Source: Opitutus sp. GAS368 (lineage in GTDB: Bacteria; Verrucomicrobiota; Verrucomicrobiia; Opitutales; UBA953). From it: a stretch of 40,041 bases of DNA. Below, piece by piece: positions 7,477 through 15,539 of this stretch (within the stretch, counting starts at the first letter, position 1; each line of letters begins with the position of its first letter). The notes beneath the pieces were generated by a model. The model did no database searches, was not told the origin of the DNA, and saw only the letters and a list, made by a program, of their open reading frames with translations. A program made the translations under genes and the position numbers. The stretch covers positions 1 through 40,041 of the forward strand of contig CALQIY020000007.1 of NCBI GenBank assembly GCA_943330755.2, given 5' to 3'.

Positions 7477-8857
7477 GCGGAGCTTGGCCGACTTCGAGTT
7501 CGGGCCATTGCAGAAGTTTGCGGTGCAAGGTGCGACGGGAAATCCCCAACAGCTCCGCGGCCTTCGTCCGATTGCCGGCGGCCGAAGCCAACGCCTGCTT
7601 GAGGAGCTCCTTCTCGTTTTGCTCCTTGTCGAACATGCCTCCGGAAGCGGCGGGCAAGACCGGGCGGACCGCGCCACCGAGGTTCGTCGGCTGCGCATAA
7701 CGCGGATCCAACTCCGCCGCGGTGAGAACCTTGCCGGCACGCAGCACGGCCAAGTTCTCGCACGTGTTGCGGAGTTCGCGGATATTGCCAGGCCAAGGGT
7801 AGCGGGCCAGCACGCCCAAGGCATCGGGGGCCAAGCGCACCTCCGCCAGGTGATTCTCGGCGGCGAACCGTTTGAGGTAATGGGCCAACAACAAGGGGAT
7901 GTCGTCTTGCCGTTCGCGTAACGGCGGCATGCGCAGCGGCACGACGGAGAGGCGGTAGTAGAGGTCTTCGCGGAATTTACCTTCCTTCACCATCTGGAGC
8001 AGGTCGCGGTTCGTCGCGCACACCAAGCGGAGGTCGAGCGCGATGGGCTTATGGGAACCCAACCGTTCCACGCTGCGGGTCTCGAGGAAACGCAGGAGCT
8101 TGATCTGCGTGGTCGCATCGATCTCGCCGATCTCATCCAGGAAGAGCGTCCCGCCATCGGCGGATTCGAAACGGCCCACCCGGCGTTCGTTCGCGCCCGT
8201 GAAGGAACCCTTCTCGTGGCCGAAGAGCTCGCTCTCCAGCAAGTTCGCGGGGATGGCGGCGCAGTGCACGGCCATGAACGGACCCTTCGCGCGGTTGCTC
8301 GCCTGGTGGATCATCTGGGCGAAGAGTTCCTTGCCGGTGCCCGTCTCTCCGAGCAGGAGCACGGTCGCATTCGAAGTCGCCACGGAGCGCACCTGCTCGA
8401 TGGCATGCTGCAACGCGGCGGATGAACCCACCACCTCGCCCAACGAGAATTTACGGTCGAGGCGCGTCTTGAGCACGGCGACTTCCTTCTCCGTCGCGCG
8501 CGCCTTCAGACCGCGCTCCAAGAGCAACTCGACTTGGCGGAGGTCGACCGGCTTCTGCATGAACCAATAGGCGCCGCGGCTCATCGCTTGGACGGCGGTC
8601 TCCACGTCCCCGTACGCCGTCATCATCAGGCACACCGGTTGCGGCGACAACTTGAGCGCCCGATCGATCACGGCCAGGCCATCCTCGCCGGCCATGCGCA
8701 GGTCCGTCAGCACGGCGTCCGGCGGCACATCCTGCATGAGGCGCGCGGCCTCCGCGGCATCCTTGGCCACGAAGGTCTCGTACTTATCCTCGAGCGCGGC
8801 GCGCAAGCCATCGCGCGTGTGCTTCTCGTCATCGACAATCAGAACCGTGGGTTTCAT
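7469..8857 (-). CDS. NtrC-family sigma-54-dependent response regulator
   Basis: Transcription activator of 462 residues. A receiver domain (VLIVDDEKHTRDGL; likely phospho-acceptor Asp52 in AVLTDLRM; KPVDL) is followed by an AAA+ domain with Walker A GETGTGKE, the sigma-54 contact loop GSFTGA (a common variant of GAFTGA), Walker B GGTLFLDEIGEI, the arginine finger region FREDLYYRLSVVPLRMPPLRER, and a C-terminal Fis-type helix-turn-helix NRTKAAELLGISRRTLHRKL. No cognate histidine kinase is next to it. Its start overlaps the hemA stop codon as ATGA and its end overlaps the PstS-like gene, so it sits in the middle of a tight operon. Target promoters (GG-N10-GC) cannot be assigned here. Confidence 0.9.
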   Translation of the reverse strand: MKPTVLIVDDEKHTRDGLRAALEDKYETFVAKDAAEAARLMQDVPPDAVLTDLRMAGEDGLAVIDRALKLSPQPVCLMMTAYGDVETAVQAMSRGAYWFMQKPVDLRQVELLLERGLKARATEKEVAVLKTRLDRKFSLGEVVGSSAALQHAIEQVRSVATSNATVLLLGETGTGKELFAQMIHQASNRAKGPFMAVHCAAIPANLLESELFGHEKGSFTGANERRVGRFESADGGTLFLDEIGEIDATTQIKLLRFLETRSVERLGSHKPIALDLRLVCATNRDLLQMVKEGKFREDLYYRLSVVPLRMPPLRERQDDIPLLLAHYLKRFAAENHLAEVRLAPDALGVLARYPWPGNIRELRNTCENLAVLRAGKVLTAAELDPRYAQPTNLGGAVRPVLPAASGGMFDKEQNEKELLKQALASAAGNRTKAAELLGISRRTLHRKLLQWPELEVGQAPHA

Positions 8858-9894
8858 GGGGTGCCAGTTTCAGGTCGTTGGGCGGCGCCCCAGACGCGGG
8901 CCGCCTTCTCGGTCAGCGCCGAGCGGGCCCGGGCCACTTCGGCGAGGCGGGCTTGCAGGTTGGCGTTGGCGACGGCCGAGAGGTCGTCGAGGTCGCAAAG
9001 GTAAGCGCCCTCGACCGAGCGGGCGGCCGCTTCGAAATTGCGCGGGACGCCGAGGTCCACGAGCAGCAGCGGGCGACCTTGGCGGCGGCGCGTGAACGCG
9101 CGGATCGCCTCCGCGTCGAGCAAGGCGCGCTCCACGGCGGCGCAACCGATGACGACGTCATGGGTGTGCGCTTGCTGAAGGGCGTCGGCCAACGTCAACG
9201 AAGCTCCGGCGAACTCCTCCGCCAAGACGCGCGCGTTTTCGAAGGTGCGGGAAGCCACCGAGACCTGCGTCGCGCCGCGCGAGACCAACGCCTGCACCAC
9301 CTGGCGACCGACCTCGCCGGTGCCGAGCACGAGCACGCGGGCATCGGCCAGCTGACCGAACACGCGCCCCGCGAGTTCGACCGCGACGTTCCCGAGGCTG
9401 ACCTGGCCCTGCGAGATCCCCGTATGGGTCCGCGCCCACGCGCCGGCCTGGAACGCGCGCTGGAAGATGCGGTTGAGCATCGGGCCCGTCATGCCGCGCG
9501 CGAGCGCATCGGCGTAGGCGTCCTTGGTCTGACCCGCGATTTCGGCCTCGCCGATCATCTGGGAATCCAAGCCCGCGACGACCGCGAACAAATGCTCGAC
9601 GGCCTGCAGGCCGGGGATCGGGCGAAGGTGCCGATCGAGTTCGGCGGGCGCGACGCCGGTCGCTTGGATCAACGCCGCGCGCGCATGCAGGGCGACGGCT
9701 TCATCGCCGATCGCATAGGCTTCGAGCCGGTTGCACGTCGCGAGCAAGACCACCTCCGCGAGGCCGGCCGCGCGGGCCGCGCGATAGAAGGCCTCCACCC
9801 CCGCCGGCGAAACGCTGAACGCCGCGCGCGCATCGAGACCGGCCGTGTGGTGGGTGGCGCTCAACGCCACCAATGTGGTGGGGCGTTCGCTCAT
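8854..9894 (-). CDS. hemA: Glutamyl-tRNA reductase, short form lacking the dimerisation domain
   Basis: Reduces glutamyl-tRNA(Glu) to glutamate-1-semialdehyde, the first step of C5-pathway tetrapyrrole synthesis. The catalytic domain has SATHHTAGLDARAAFS and LLATCNRLEAY (nucleophile Cys54). GEAEIAGQTKDAY matches the GExQIxGQVKxAY signature, and the NADPH domain has VLVLGTGEVGRQVV and VDLGVPRNFE. At 346 residues it ends soon after the spinal helix (NLQARLAEVARARSALTEKA), so the C-terminal dimerisation domain of about 70 residues is absent. The next gene begins inside its stop codon, so no frameshifted remainder is hidden downstream. The ATG at 9894 overlaps the ccsA-like stop (ATGA). Confidence 0.9.
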   Translation of the reverse strand: MSERPTTLVALSATHHTAGLDARAAFSVSPAGVEAFYRAARAAGLAEVVLLATCNRLEAYAIGDEAVALHARAALIQATGVAPAELDRHLRPIPGLQAVEHLFAVVAGLDSQMIGEAEIAGQTKDAYADALARGMTGPMLNRIFQRAFQAGAWARTHTGISQGQVSLGNVAVELAGRVFGQLADARVLVLGTGEVGRQVVQALVSRGATQVSVASRTFENARVLAEEFAGASLTLADALQQAHTHDVVIGCAAVERALLDAEAIRAFTRRRQGRPLLLVDLGVPRNFEAAARSVEGAYLCDLDDLSAVANANLQARLAEVARARSALTEKAARVWGAAQRPETGTP

Positions 9895-10748
9895 CGGGCC
9901 GAAGGGAGGGAGAGCCACAACGCCGCCAGCGCCGGGAGGAGGAGCCATAGGGAACCGCGGGCGAAGGCGGCGCCGCTGACGGAGGCGCGACGGCGCAGGG
10001 CGAGGAGCACCACCGCCAGGAGCAACGTCACGCCCGCCATCACCAGCTTGGGGAAATTCGCGAAGCCCGTGACGCCGGTGAAGACATCGACGGCCCCGAT
10101 GACCACGGACAAGGCGAGCATCCACACGGCGGCGCCCATCAGGTTCGCTCCGATCTTATCCATGGGGACCAAGGCCGGCAGCAAACCGTAGATGCCGCCG
10201 AACTTCCGTTGGGCGAGCGCGCGATCCTGCAGGAGATAGGCGAGGGCGTTCAGCGCTTGGGCCGCCAACAGACAATAAGCCAGGATGGCGGCCCCGATGT
10301 GCAGGAGGATCAAGGGCTTGACCGAAGAGGCGAACGCGTGCGTCTCGCCCCCCAGTCGACTGGCGGCGAAAACACAGGCCGTGGTGGCCGACGAGATGAC
10401 CCAGATGGGGAGACGATGGTCAAAGGCCAGGTCCAGGAAGAGGGCCAAACCCGCCAAGCCCCAACCGATCGACAGCAACATTCCGGCGGACGAATCCACG
10501 GGGAAGGTATTGCGCGCGAGGCCGTCGGCCGCCAACGCCACCGTGAGCAAGAGCCAGCCGGCTCGAAGCAGCCAGAGCCCACCCCCGGGAGCACTCCGGG
10601 AGCCGGTGGCGGACTTGGTCTGCCAATCCCAGGCGGCGCTCACCAAGAAGATCAAGGCACACGCCATGGCCATGCCCCCATGAGGAAGGGGGAGGGGGGT
10701 ATCTCCTGCGAGAACGGCCATAGAAGGTATTAGAGTGGGGTGTGACAT
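9891..10748 (-). CDS. CcsA/HemX-like cytochrome c assembly membrane protein
   Basis: Polytopic membrane protein of 285 residues with about eight hydrophobic segments. The central part, KPLILLHIGAAILAYCLLAAQAL, and the later SVVIGAVDVF region match the cytochrome c assembly (CcsA/ResC/HemX) family, whose members handle or bind haem. It is the first gene of the run leading to hemA, the same order as hemX-hemA in Bacillus, where HemX affects HemA levels. That context favours a HemX-like role over a true CcsA, which is also usually longer and carries the WWD motif that I do not see here. An alternative ATG lies at 10721. Confidence 0.72.
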   Translation of the reverse strand: MSHPTLIPSMAVLAGDTPLPLPHGGMAMACALIFLVSAAWDWQTKSATGSRSAPGGGLWLLRAGWLLLTVALAADGLARNTFPVDSSAGMLLSIGWGLAGLALFLDLAFDHRLPIWVISSATTACVFAASRLGGETHAFASSVKPLILLHIGAAILAYCLLAAQALNALAYLLQDRALAQRKFGGIYGLLPALVPMDKIGANLMGAAVWMLALSVVIGAVDVFTGVTGFANFPKLVMAGVTLLLAVVLLALRRRASVSGAAFARGSLWLLLPALAALWLSLPSAR

Positions 10749-10825
10749 TTTGGCAACCCCCCAAAATTGGGTATTTTACCCTGTTTACTTGCGAATCGCC
10801 GTTTTTTACCTAGTTTTGATGAATT

Positions 10826-11281
10826 ATGGCCTATAACCCCTACGACTTGACCCAACACCCTCCCCGGAGCCCTCGTTGCCGCCTGGGTGGACTGGTCATC
10901 CTCCCGCGCATGCTGGATAAGGCCCGCGCCACGCTGGAGGGGAAGAACGGGGAATACACCTATAACTGCTCCCTCGACCAGAACGTCCTCAACTTCCTCG
11001 GGATCGACGCGGAAGCCCTCAAGACCCAGGTCGCCAAGGGCCTTGGGGATGGGGAGATCCTGACGTGGATGCTGGCGAACGCCAAACACCCTCGGGTCGG
11101 CTACGAAATCGCGGCCTTCAGCGCCTTCCACGAGCAACGCGCCCCGTCCGCCCCAGGCGGCCGTGAGCGCCTGACCCATTACCAGTCGTCGACCCCGGCC
11201 GGCGCCAAGCGCGAAGACATCACGTCCTGGTTCGATGTCCTCGACCTCGACGACCACCAAAGCTTCGGCGGCAAGGTCTAA
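10826..11281 (+). CDS. DUF5069 domain protein
   Basis: A 151-residue soluble protein that I recognise as the DUF5069 family, common in Verrucomicrobiota and Planctomycetota and of unknown function. Typical features are the opening DLTQHPPRSPRCRLGGLVILPRMLDKAR, the central CSLDQNVLNFLGID, and the late SWFDVLDLDDHQSF. Divergent from the ccsA-like gene across a 77-bp AT-rich spacer that contains the hairpin GGGTA-TTT-TACCC (10769-10781). The next gene starts 14 bp after it, so the two are probably co-transcribed. Confidence 0.85.
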   Translation: MAYNPYDLTQHPPRSPRCRLGGLVILPRMLDKARATLEGKNGEYTYNCSLDQNVLNFLGIDAEALKTQVAKGLGDGEILTWMLANAKHPRVGYEIAAFSAFHEQRAPSAPGGRERLTHYQSSTPAGAKREDITSWFDVLDLDDHQSFGGKV

Positions 11282-11295
11282 AGCCCGCGCCGCGC

Positions 11296-11766
11296 ATGCT
11301 TCGCCTGGTTGCCGCGCTCTGGCTCTGCCTGGGAGCCACGCTTTCGACCGCCGCTGACTTCGACTGGAAGACGCGGTTCCCGGAAGGCCTCGTCAACGCC
11401 GAAGGGAAGCCCATGGAATTGGACGGCCTCAAAGGCAAGGTCGTGGCCGTGTATTTCTCCGCCCATTGGTGTCCGCCGTGCCGAACCTTCACCCCGGAAT
11501 TGGTCAAATTCGCCCATGAAAACCAAGCCAAGCTCGCCGTGGTCTTCGTGGGTTGCGACCGCACTCCCGCGCAGATGTTCGCTTACATGAAGGAAGCCAA
11601 GATGCCGTGGGGCGCGGTGCCCTTCAAGCCGATGACCGACCAAGCGCTCATCAAGGAAAACGACGTGAAAGCCATCCCCACCATGGTCATCTTCGGCAAG
11701 GACGGGAAATGGCTGCGCAAAGACCACGGCGACTTGGTCGCGCTGGCGAAGCTGCTCGCCGAATAA
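11296..11766 (+). CDS. Secreted thioredoxin-like (nucleoredoxin/TlpA-type) protein
   Basis: Exported thiol-disulfide oxidoreductase candidate of 156 residues. A signal peptide MLRLVAALWLCLGATLSTAA precedes a thioredoxin fold: VVAVYFSAHWCPPCRTFTPEL has the WCPPC redox pair, and KAIPTMVIFGKDG carries the cis-Pro. The SAHWCPPCRTFTP and FVGCDRT wording is closest to nucleoredoxin/tryparedoxin-like domains (thioredoxin_8). Partner substrates are unknown. Its stop codon is directly followed by the GTG of the phosphatase gene. Confidence 0.85.
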   Translation: MLRLVAALWLCLGATLSTAADFDWKTRFPEGLVNAEGKPMELDGLKGKVVAVYFSAHWCPPCRTFTPELVKFAHENQAKLAVVFVGCDRTPAQMFAYMKEAKMPWGAVPFKPMTDQALIKENDVKAIPTMVIFGKDGKWLRKDHGDLVALAKLLAE

Positions 11767-12219
11767 GTGCGGACCGCTCCCCGCAAGGTGCTCATGGTCT
11801 GCATGGGCAACATCTGTCGAAGCCCCACGGCGGAGGTGGTCCTGCGCGCCAAAGCCCAGGCCCGGGGCATCGAGCTCGTGGTCGATTCCGCCGGTACCGA
11901 GAACTACCACATCGGCGACCCACCCGACGCCCGCTCGATCCATCACGCGCGCCTCCGCGGCTACGACCTGACGCCCCTCCGCGCCCGGCAGATCTCCGAC
12001 CGCGACTTCGCGGCCTTCGACGTCATCCTCGCCGCCGATGCCGCCAACCTGCGGGAGATCACGCGGCGATGCCCAGTGGAGCACCGCGCGAAGTTGGCGC
12101 TCTTCCTTGGCACCGAACCGTTACCCGATCCTTACTATGGAGAAGCGGCGGATTTCGAAAAAGTCCTCGATTTAGTCGAAAAACGCGTGGATTTGCTCCT
12201 CGCCAGTTGGTGGAGCTAA
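11767..12219 (+). CDS. Low-molecular-weight protein-tyrosine phosphatase
   Basis: Cytoplasmic phosphatase of 150 residues that uses a Cys-phosphate intermediate. The P-loop CMGNICRS (C-x5-R-S) follows VLMV at the N-terminus; SAGT, HHARLRGYDL and the C-terminal LPDPYYG, whose Asp is the general acid, are all present. It begins with GTG at 11767, immediately after the TAA of the thioredoxin-like gene. In many bacteria this family regulates exopolysaccharide tyrosine kinases or arsenate reduction; neither partner lies nearby, although a CapD-like sugar dehydratase is 8 kb away. Confidence 0.92.
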   Translation: MRTAPRKVLMVCMGNICRSPTAEVVLRAKAQARGIELVVDSAGTENYHIGDPPDARSIHHARLRGYDLTPLRARQISDRDFAAFDVILAADAANLREITRRCPVEHRAKLALFLGTEPLPDPYYGEAADFEKVLDLVEKRVDLLLASWWS

Positions 12220-12267
12220 AAGAGTAAGGTTGCGACCAAGCCCCAAGGACGGTTGCCTTCTCCAACG

Positions 12268-12621
12268 ATGTACCAAGTGAATTTCAGCGACCAAGCGATG
12301 CGCGAGTTGGCCAAGCTGCCGACCCTCGAGCAGATGGAAGTCGTCGAAGCGTTCTCGTCGTTGACCCCTGAAGCCTTGCTCCGGGGAAGTTCCGACCTCG
12401 GGACCGTGCGCCGCGGCGGACACGTCTACCACCGCCTCCGCGTCGGTGAATTCCGGATCTACTTCGAAGCCACCGACGGGTCGTTGCTCGCCAATTACGT
12501 CCTCCACCGCCACACCTACGCGGACTTCGCTTTCCGTTCCCATCTGCCGTTCCCCGAAGATGAAGCCCGCATCGAACAAGAAGGCGGCTTCTGGAAGTAC
12601 CTCGACGACAAAAAATCCTAA
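12268..12621 (+). CDS. Solitary RelE/ParE-fold protein
   Basis: A 117-residue protein of the RelE/ParE toxin fold: MYQVNFSDQAMRELAKLP at the start, VRRGGHVYHRLRVGEFRIYFE in the middle (the conserved yRlRvGdyRv strand pair) and NYVLHRHTYADF near the end, then a tail of about 25 residues not usual in RelE. The ATG at 12268 is preferred over an in-frame TTG at 12253. No antitoxin gene is next to it: upstream is the phosphatase and pssA starts 2 bp downstream. Placement in a core gene cluster argues for a domesticated role, for example ribosome- or mRNA-related, rather than an active toxin. Confidence 0.72.
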   Translation: MYQVNFSDQAMRELAKLPTLEQMEVVEAFSSLTPEALLRGSSDLGTVRRGGHVYHRLRVGEFRIYFEATDGSLLANYVLHRHTYADFAFRSHLPFPEDEARIEQEGGFWKYLDDKKS

Positions 12622-12623
12622 CC

Positions 12624-13514
12624 GTGAGCTCCCCTAATCCTCCGCGCTACAACTCCCCCGAAGAGGCCGCGCGCATCTACCTCCTCCCCAACCTGTTCAC
12701 GGCGGGGAACATGCTCTGCGGCTTCCTCGCCATCAAGGAGTGCATCGAGGCGCGCTTCACGACCGTCAACGTCGGCGAGCAAGCAACCCACTACGTGATG
12801 GCCGTCTGGTTCATCCTTTTCGCCTGCCTCTGCGACCTGTTCGATGGCCGCGTCGCCCGCGCCACGCACCGGGAATCCCTGTTCGGGGCCGAATTCGATT
12901 CGATTGCGGATACCGTGTCCTTCGGCGTCGCGCCCGCGTTGATGGCCTGTTTCCTCATCATCAACCCCGGGGTTAACGACGACATCAAGCTCGTGACCTG
13001 GCTCTTTGCGTTCATCTACCTGCTCTGCGTCGGCGTGCGTTTGGCGCGTTTCAACGTGCTGACCAACCCCTTGGTACCCGGGAACGAAAAACGGGCCGCG
13101 GGCGGGGATTTTGTCGGCCTGCCTTCGCCGGCGGCGGCAGGCATGATGGCCTCGTTGGTCCTGGTCCTCTCCAAGATCATCAAGATCTCGCCGGCCTCGC
13201 AACCGGACGTCCTGCCGCTGCAGTCCTGGTCTTGGACGCTCCTGCCGTTGATGTTGATCATCTCCTACCTGATGGTCAGCAACGTCCGCTTCCCGAGCTT
13301 CAAGAAGGTCGATTGGAACACCAAGACGCGTTCGCGTGGTTTCATCCTCATCATTTTGGTCGGCGTCGCCGCTTATCGTTACCGCGAGTATGCCTTGCCG
13401 GCCGTCTTTCTTGGGTACATCTGCTGGGGGGTCATCCGACACTTTTTCTTGCTCCGAAAAGAAGAGACGGACCCCGCTCCGGAGGATGAGGATGAAATCG
13501 AGCCTAAGGTGTGA
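12624..13514 (+). CDS. pssA: CDP-diacylglycerol-serine O-phosphatidyltransferase
   Basis: Integral membrane enzyme joining CDP-diacylglycerol and serine to give phosphatidylserine, the precursor of phosphatidylethanolamine. It has 296 residues with several membrane segments. The CDP-alcohol phosphotransferase signature D-G-x2-A-R-x8-G-x3-D-x3-D is seen in FDGRVARATHRESLFGAEFD followed by SIAD. It begins LLPNLFTAGNMLCGFLAI, typical of PssA, and ends in a strongly acidic tail (EDEDEIEP). The start is GTG at 12624, two bases after the RelE-like stop. Its stop codon overlaps the first DnaA-box-like sequence of the spacer before dnaN. Confidence 0.92.
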   Translation: MSSPNPPRYNSPEEAARIYLLPNLFTAGNMLCGFLAIKECIEARFTTVNVGEQATHYVMAVWFILFACLCDLFDGRVARATHRESLFGAEFDSIADTVSFGVAPALMACFLIINPGVNDDIKLVTWLFAFIYLLCVGVRLARFNVLTNPLVPGNEKRAAGGDFVGLPSPAAAGMMASLVLVLSKIIKISPASQPDVLPLQSWSWTLLPLMLIISYLMVSNVRFPSFKKVDWNTKTRSRGFILIILVGVAAYRYREYALPAVFLGYICWGVIRHFFLLRKEETDPAPEDEDEIEPKV

Positions 13515-13698
13515 ATAAGGGGTGAGTGAATCGGGCTTCTGGGGGCTTGTGAACAAGGGTGCCGTTATTCGCAAGCTGGGCACAGGGACCGCAAAACCAC
13601 ATCCCACCTGTTTTCAACGCCTTGGGAAACTATCCACGCCCTTCCGAGACTTACGGGTACTACTGTATTTAATTCAAAGGGTTATCTATTAATACAGT
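13510..13698. other. oriC?: Candidate replication origin (DnaA-box-like cluster, AT-rich inverted repeat)
   Basis: The 248-bp pssA-dnaN spacer has four sequences close to the DnaA box TTATNCACA: TTATTCACA (minus, 13510-13518, a perfect match), TTGTTCACA (minus, 13549-13557, one mismatch), TTATTCGCA (plus, 13565-13573, one mismatch) and CTATCCACG (plus, 13630-13638, two mismatches). They are followed by an AT-rich stretch bounded by the inverted repeat ACTGTATT (13662-13669) and AATACAGT (13691-13698), which could serve as an unwinding element. Position beside dnaN and about 9-10 kb from two parS sites supports an origin. dnaA is not present, and the AT-rich part may instead be the dnaN promoter. 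Confidence 0.38.
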
Positions 13699-13762
13699 CC
13701 CTCCGGAAGTGGGCATTGATTGGTTGCCACTGACCCCTCTCAGCCTCAAATCTGTCAGCATC

Positions 13763-14890
13763 ATGAAGTTCAAGGTAAACCGTAATCATTTCTTCAACGG
13801 CCTCTCCAGCGTCACCAACGTCGTCGGCAACCGCGCCACGATGCCGATCCTGCAGAACGTGCTCATCGAAGCCGAAGGCGATACGGTCACCCTCACCACG
13901 ACCAACCTCGACCTGGGCATCTGCTGTCGCATCAAGGCCACGGTGACTTCGCCCGGTCGCATCACTTTGCCCGTCAAAAAACTGGTCCCCATCGTGCGTT
14001 CGTTGTCGGGCGCCGAAACGGTCGTCGAACTCACCGGCAAGGATCGCGTCAAGGTCACGTCGGGCAGTTCCGTGTTCCAGATCGCCGGTCTGCCGGCGGA
14101 TCAATTCCCGCCGATCGCCAGCTTCTCGGGTCAACCCACGATCTCCATCGAACAGGAAGACCTCGGTTCGATGCTGCGCAAGGTCAGCTACGCCCAATCG
14201 ACGGATGAGAATCGGTACATCCTCAACGGCGTGTTCTTCGAATTCGCCAACGGCAAGCTCACCGTGGTCGCGACCGATGGTCGCCGTCTCGCCAAGTGCG
14301 AACGCGAACTCGAAGGCCCGGACAAGCCGCTGGCCCTGATTTTGCCGGCCCGCACGATCGCCGAATTGCAGCGCCTGCTCAAGGTCGGCGGCAAAGCCCA
14401 CGTCTCGCATAACGAGCGCCAGGTCGGCTTCACCATCGACATCCCCAAGAACGACGAAGGCCTCGTGGACCGCATCCAGCTCGTCTCCAAGGTCGTCGAA
14501 GGCAACTACCCGAACTACCGCCAGGTCATCCCGAAGGAAGCCGGCAGCAAGGTCCGCCTCGAACGCGAAAAGCTCCTGGACAGCGTCACGCGCGCCGCGC
14601 TCATGTGCGATGACCGGAACAACACGATCCGCCTGACGGTTTCCAAGAAGAACCAGAATCTGGAAATCAGCGCCAAGTCCGATTCCGGCGAAGCGCATGA
14701 ACCGATCGCCGTGAAGTACGATGGTCCGGAGGTGAATATCGCCTTCAACCCGCAGTACGTCGTCGAGCCCCTCAAGGCCGTCACCGAGGACGAGATCGAT
14801 TTCGAATTCAAGGACGACATGTCCCCCGGCGTCATCCGCGGCCTGAAGGAAGATTTCCTCTGCGTCGTCATGCCGCAGCGGATTTCGTAA
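13763..14890 (+). CDS. dnaN: DNA polymerase III beta subunit (sliding clamp)
   Basis: Ring-shaped processivity clamp of the replicase; 375 residues, the usual length, made of three similar domains. Landmarks are MKFKVNRNHFFNGLSSVTNVVG, RATMPILQNVLIEAEGD, DENRYILNGVFFEF, ATDGRRLAKCERELEG, EGNYPNYRQVIP and the C-terminal MSPGVIRG plus FLCVVMPQRIS, the clamp end that forms the interface for clamp-binding motifs. The frame is open from a GTG at 13709, but the family begins at MKFKV, so the ATG at 13763 is chosen. No clear SD is present. It converges on plsC with a 4-bp gap. Confidence 0.97.
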   Translation: MKFKVNRNHFFNGLSSVTNVVGNRATMPILQNVLIEAEGDTVTLTTTNLDLGICCRIKATVTSPGRITLPVKKLVPIVRSLSGAETVVELTGKDRVKVTSGSSVFQIAGLPADQFPPIASFSGQPTISIEQEDLGSMLRKVSYAQSTDENRYILNGVFFEFANGKLTVVATDGRRLAKCERELEGPDKPLALILPARTIAELQRLLKVGGKAHVSHNERQVGFTIDIPKNDEGLVDRIQLVSKVVEGNYPNYRQVIPKEAGSKVRLEREKLLDSVTRAALMCDDRNNTIRLTVSKKNQNLEISAKSDSGEAHEPIAVKYDGPEVNIAFNPQYVVEPLKAVTEDEIDFEFKDDMSPGVIRGLKEDFLCVVMPQRIS

Positions 14891-14894
14891 ATCC

Positions 14895-15539
14895 TCAGAG
14901 CCCGAGGTCCTGCGAATCCGGAAGCGCCTTGATGGCCTCCAGGATGCGCCGGGACGCTTCCATGGTGCGACCCGCGACGCCTTCGCCGGGATCGTAGTCA
15001 GCGGGGCCCAGGGCTCGACCAAACCGCACGCGCACACGCGCGCCCCCGACCGGGAAGAATGCGCCGCGCGGGAGGACATCACGGGCGCCGCGGATATGGA
15101 TGGGGACGACCGGGGCGCCCGACTTGCAGGCGAGCAACCCGGCCCCCGCCTTGGCTTCCCCGATGATGCCATCGGCGCTGCGCGTGCCCTCGGGGAAAAT
15201 CAACAGGCCGCGGCCTTGGGCGAGCGCGGCGAGCGCCACGCGAATCGCGCCGATGTCCGCTTCACCGCGGTCCACGGGAATGGAATGACAGGAACGGATG
15301 ACGGAACCAAAAACCGGGTTGTCGAAGAGCGAGCGGCGGGCGATGAACGAAATCTCGCGCGGCAGGCACGAGCCGATCAAGGGCGGGTCGAGCATGCTCT
15401 GGTGGTTCGAGGCGAAGATGCAGGCGCCGTTGGGGACGTTCTCCCAACCCTCGACTTCCAGGGTCGAGAAGACCTCCGCGAAGGCGCGGGCCCCGTGGTA
15501 CACGGCCTTATAGACGAGGTTGTTCGAAGTGAGGATCAT
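14895..15539 (-). CDS. plsC: 1-acyl-sn-glycerol-3-phosphate acyltransferase
   Basis: Membrane-associated acyltransferase making phosphatidic acid. It has 214 residues with the acyltransferase motif I NHQSMLD (H-x4-D), motif II around FIARRSLFDNPVFG, motif III LIFPEGTRS and motif IV VVPIHIRG. The ATG at 15539 overlaps the stop codon of the aroA-cmk fusion (ATGA), making it the third gene of the tyrA operon. In many bacteria cmk is followed by a plsC-like gene, so this neighbourhood is conserved even though cmk is fused here. Confidence 0.92.
   Translation of the reverse strand: MILTSNNLVYKAVYHGARAFAEVFSTLEVEGWENVPNGACIFASNHQSMLDPPLIGSCLPREISFIARRSLFDNPVFGSVIRSCHSIPVDRGEADIGAIRVALAALAQGRGLLIFPEGTRSADGIIGEAKAGAGLLACKSGAPVVPIHIRGARDVLPRGAFFPVGGARVRVRFGRALGPADYDPGEGVAGRTMEASRRILEAIKALPDSQDLGL

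Noticed and set aside
12268-13514. RelE-like gene plus pssA as a toxin-antitoxin pair
   Set aside because: The neighbour is clearly phosphatidylserine synthase, and the upstream gene is a phosphatase; no antitoxin-like frame exists.
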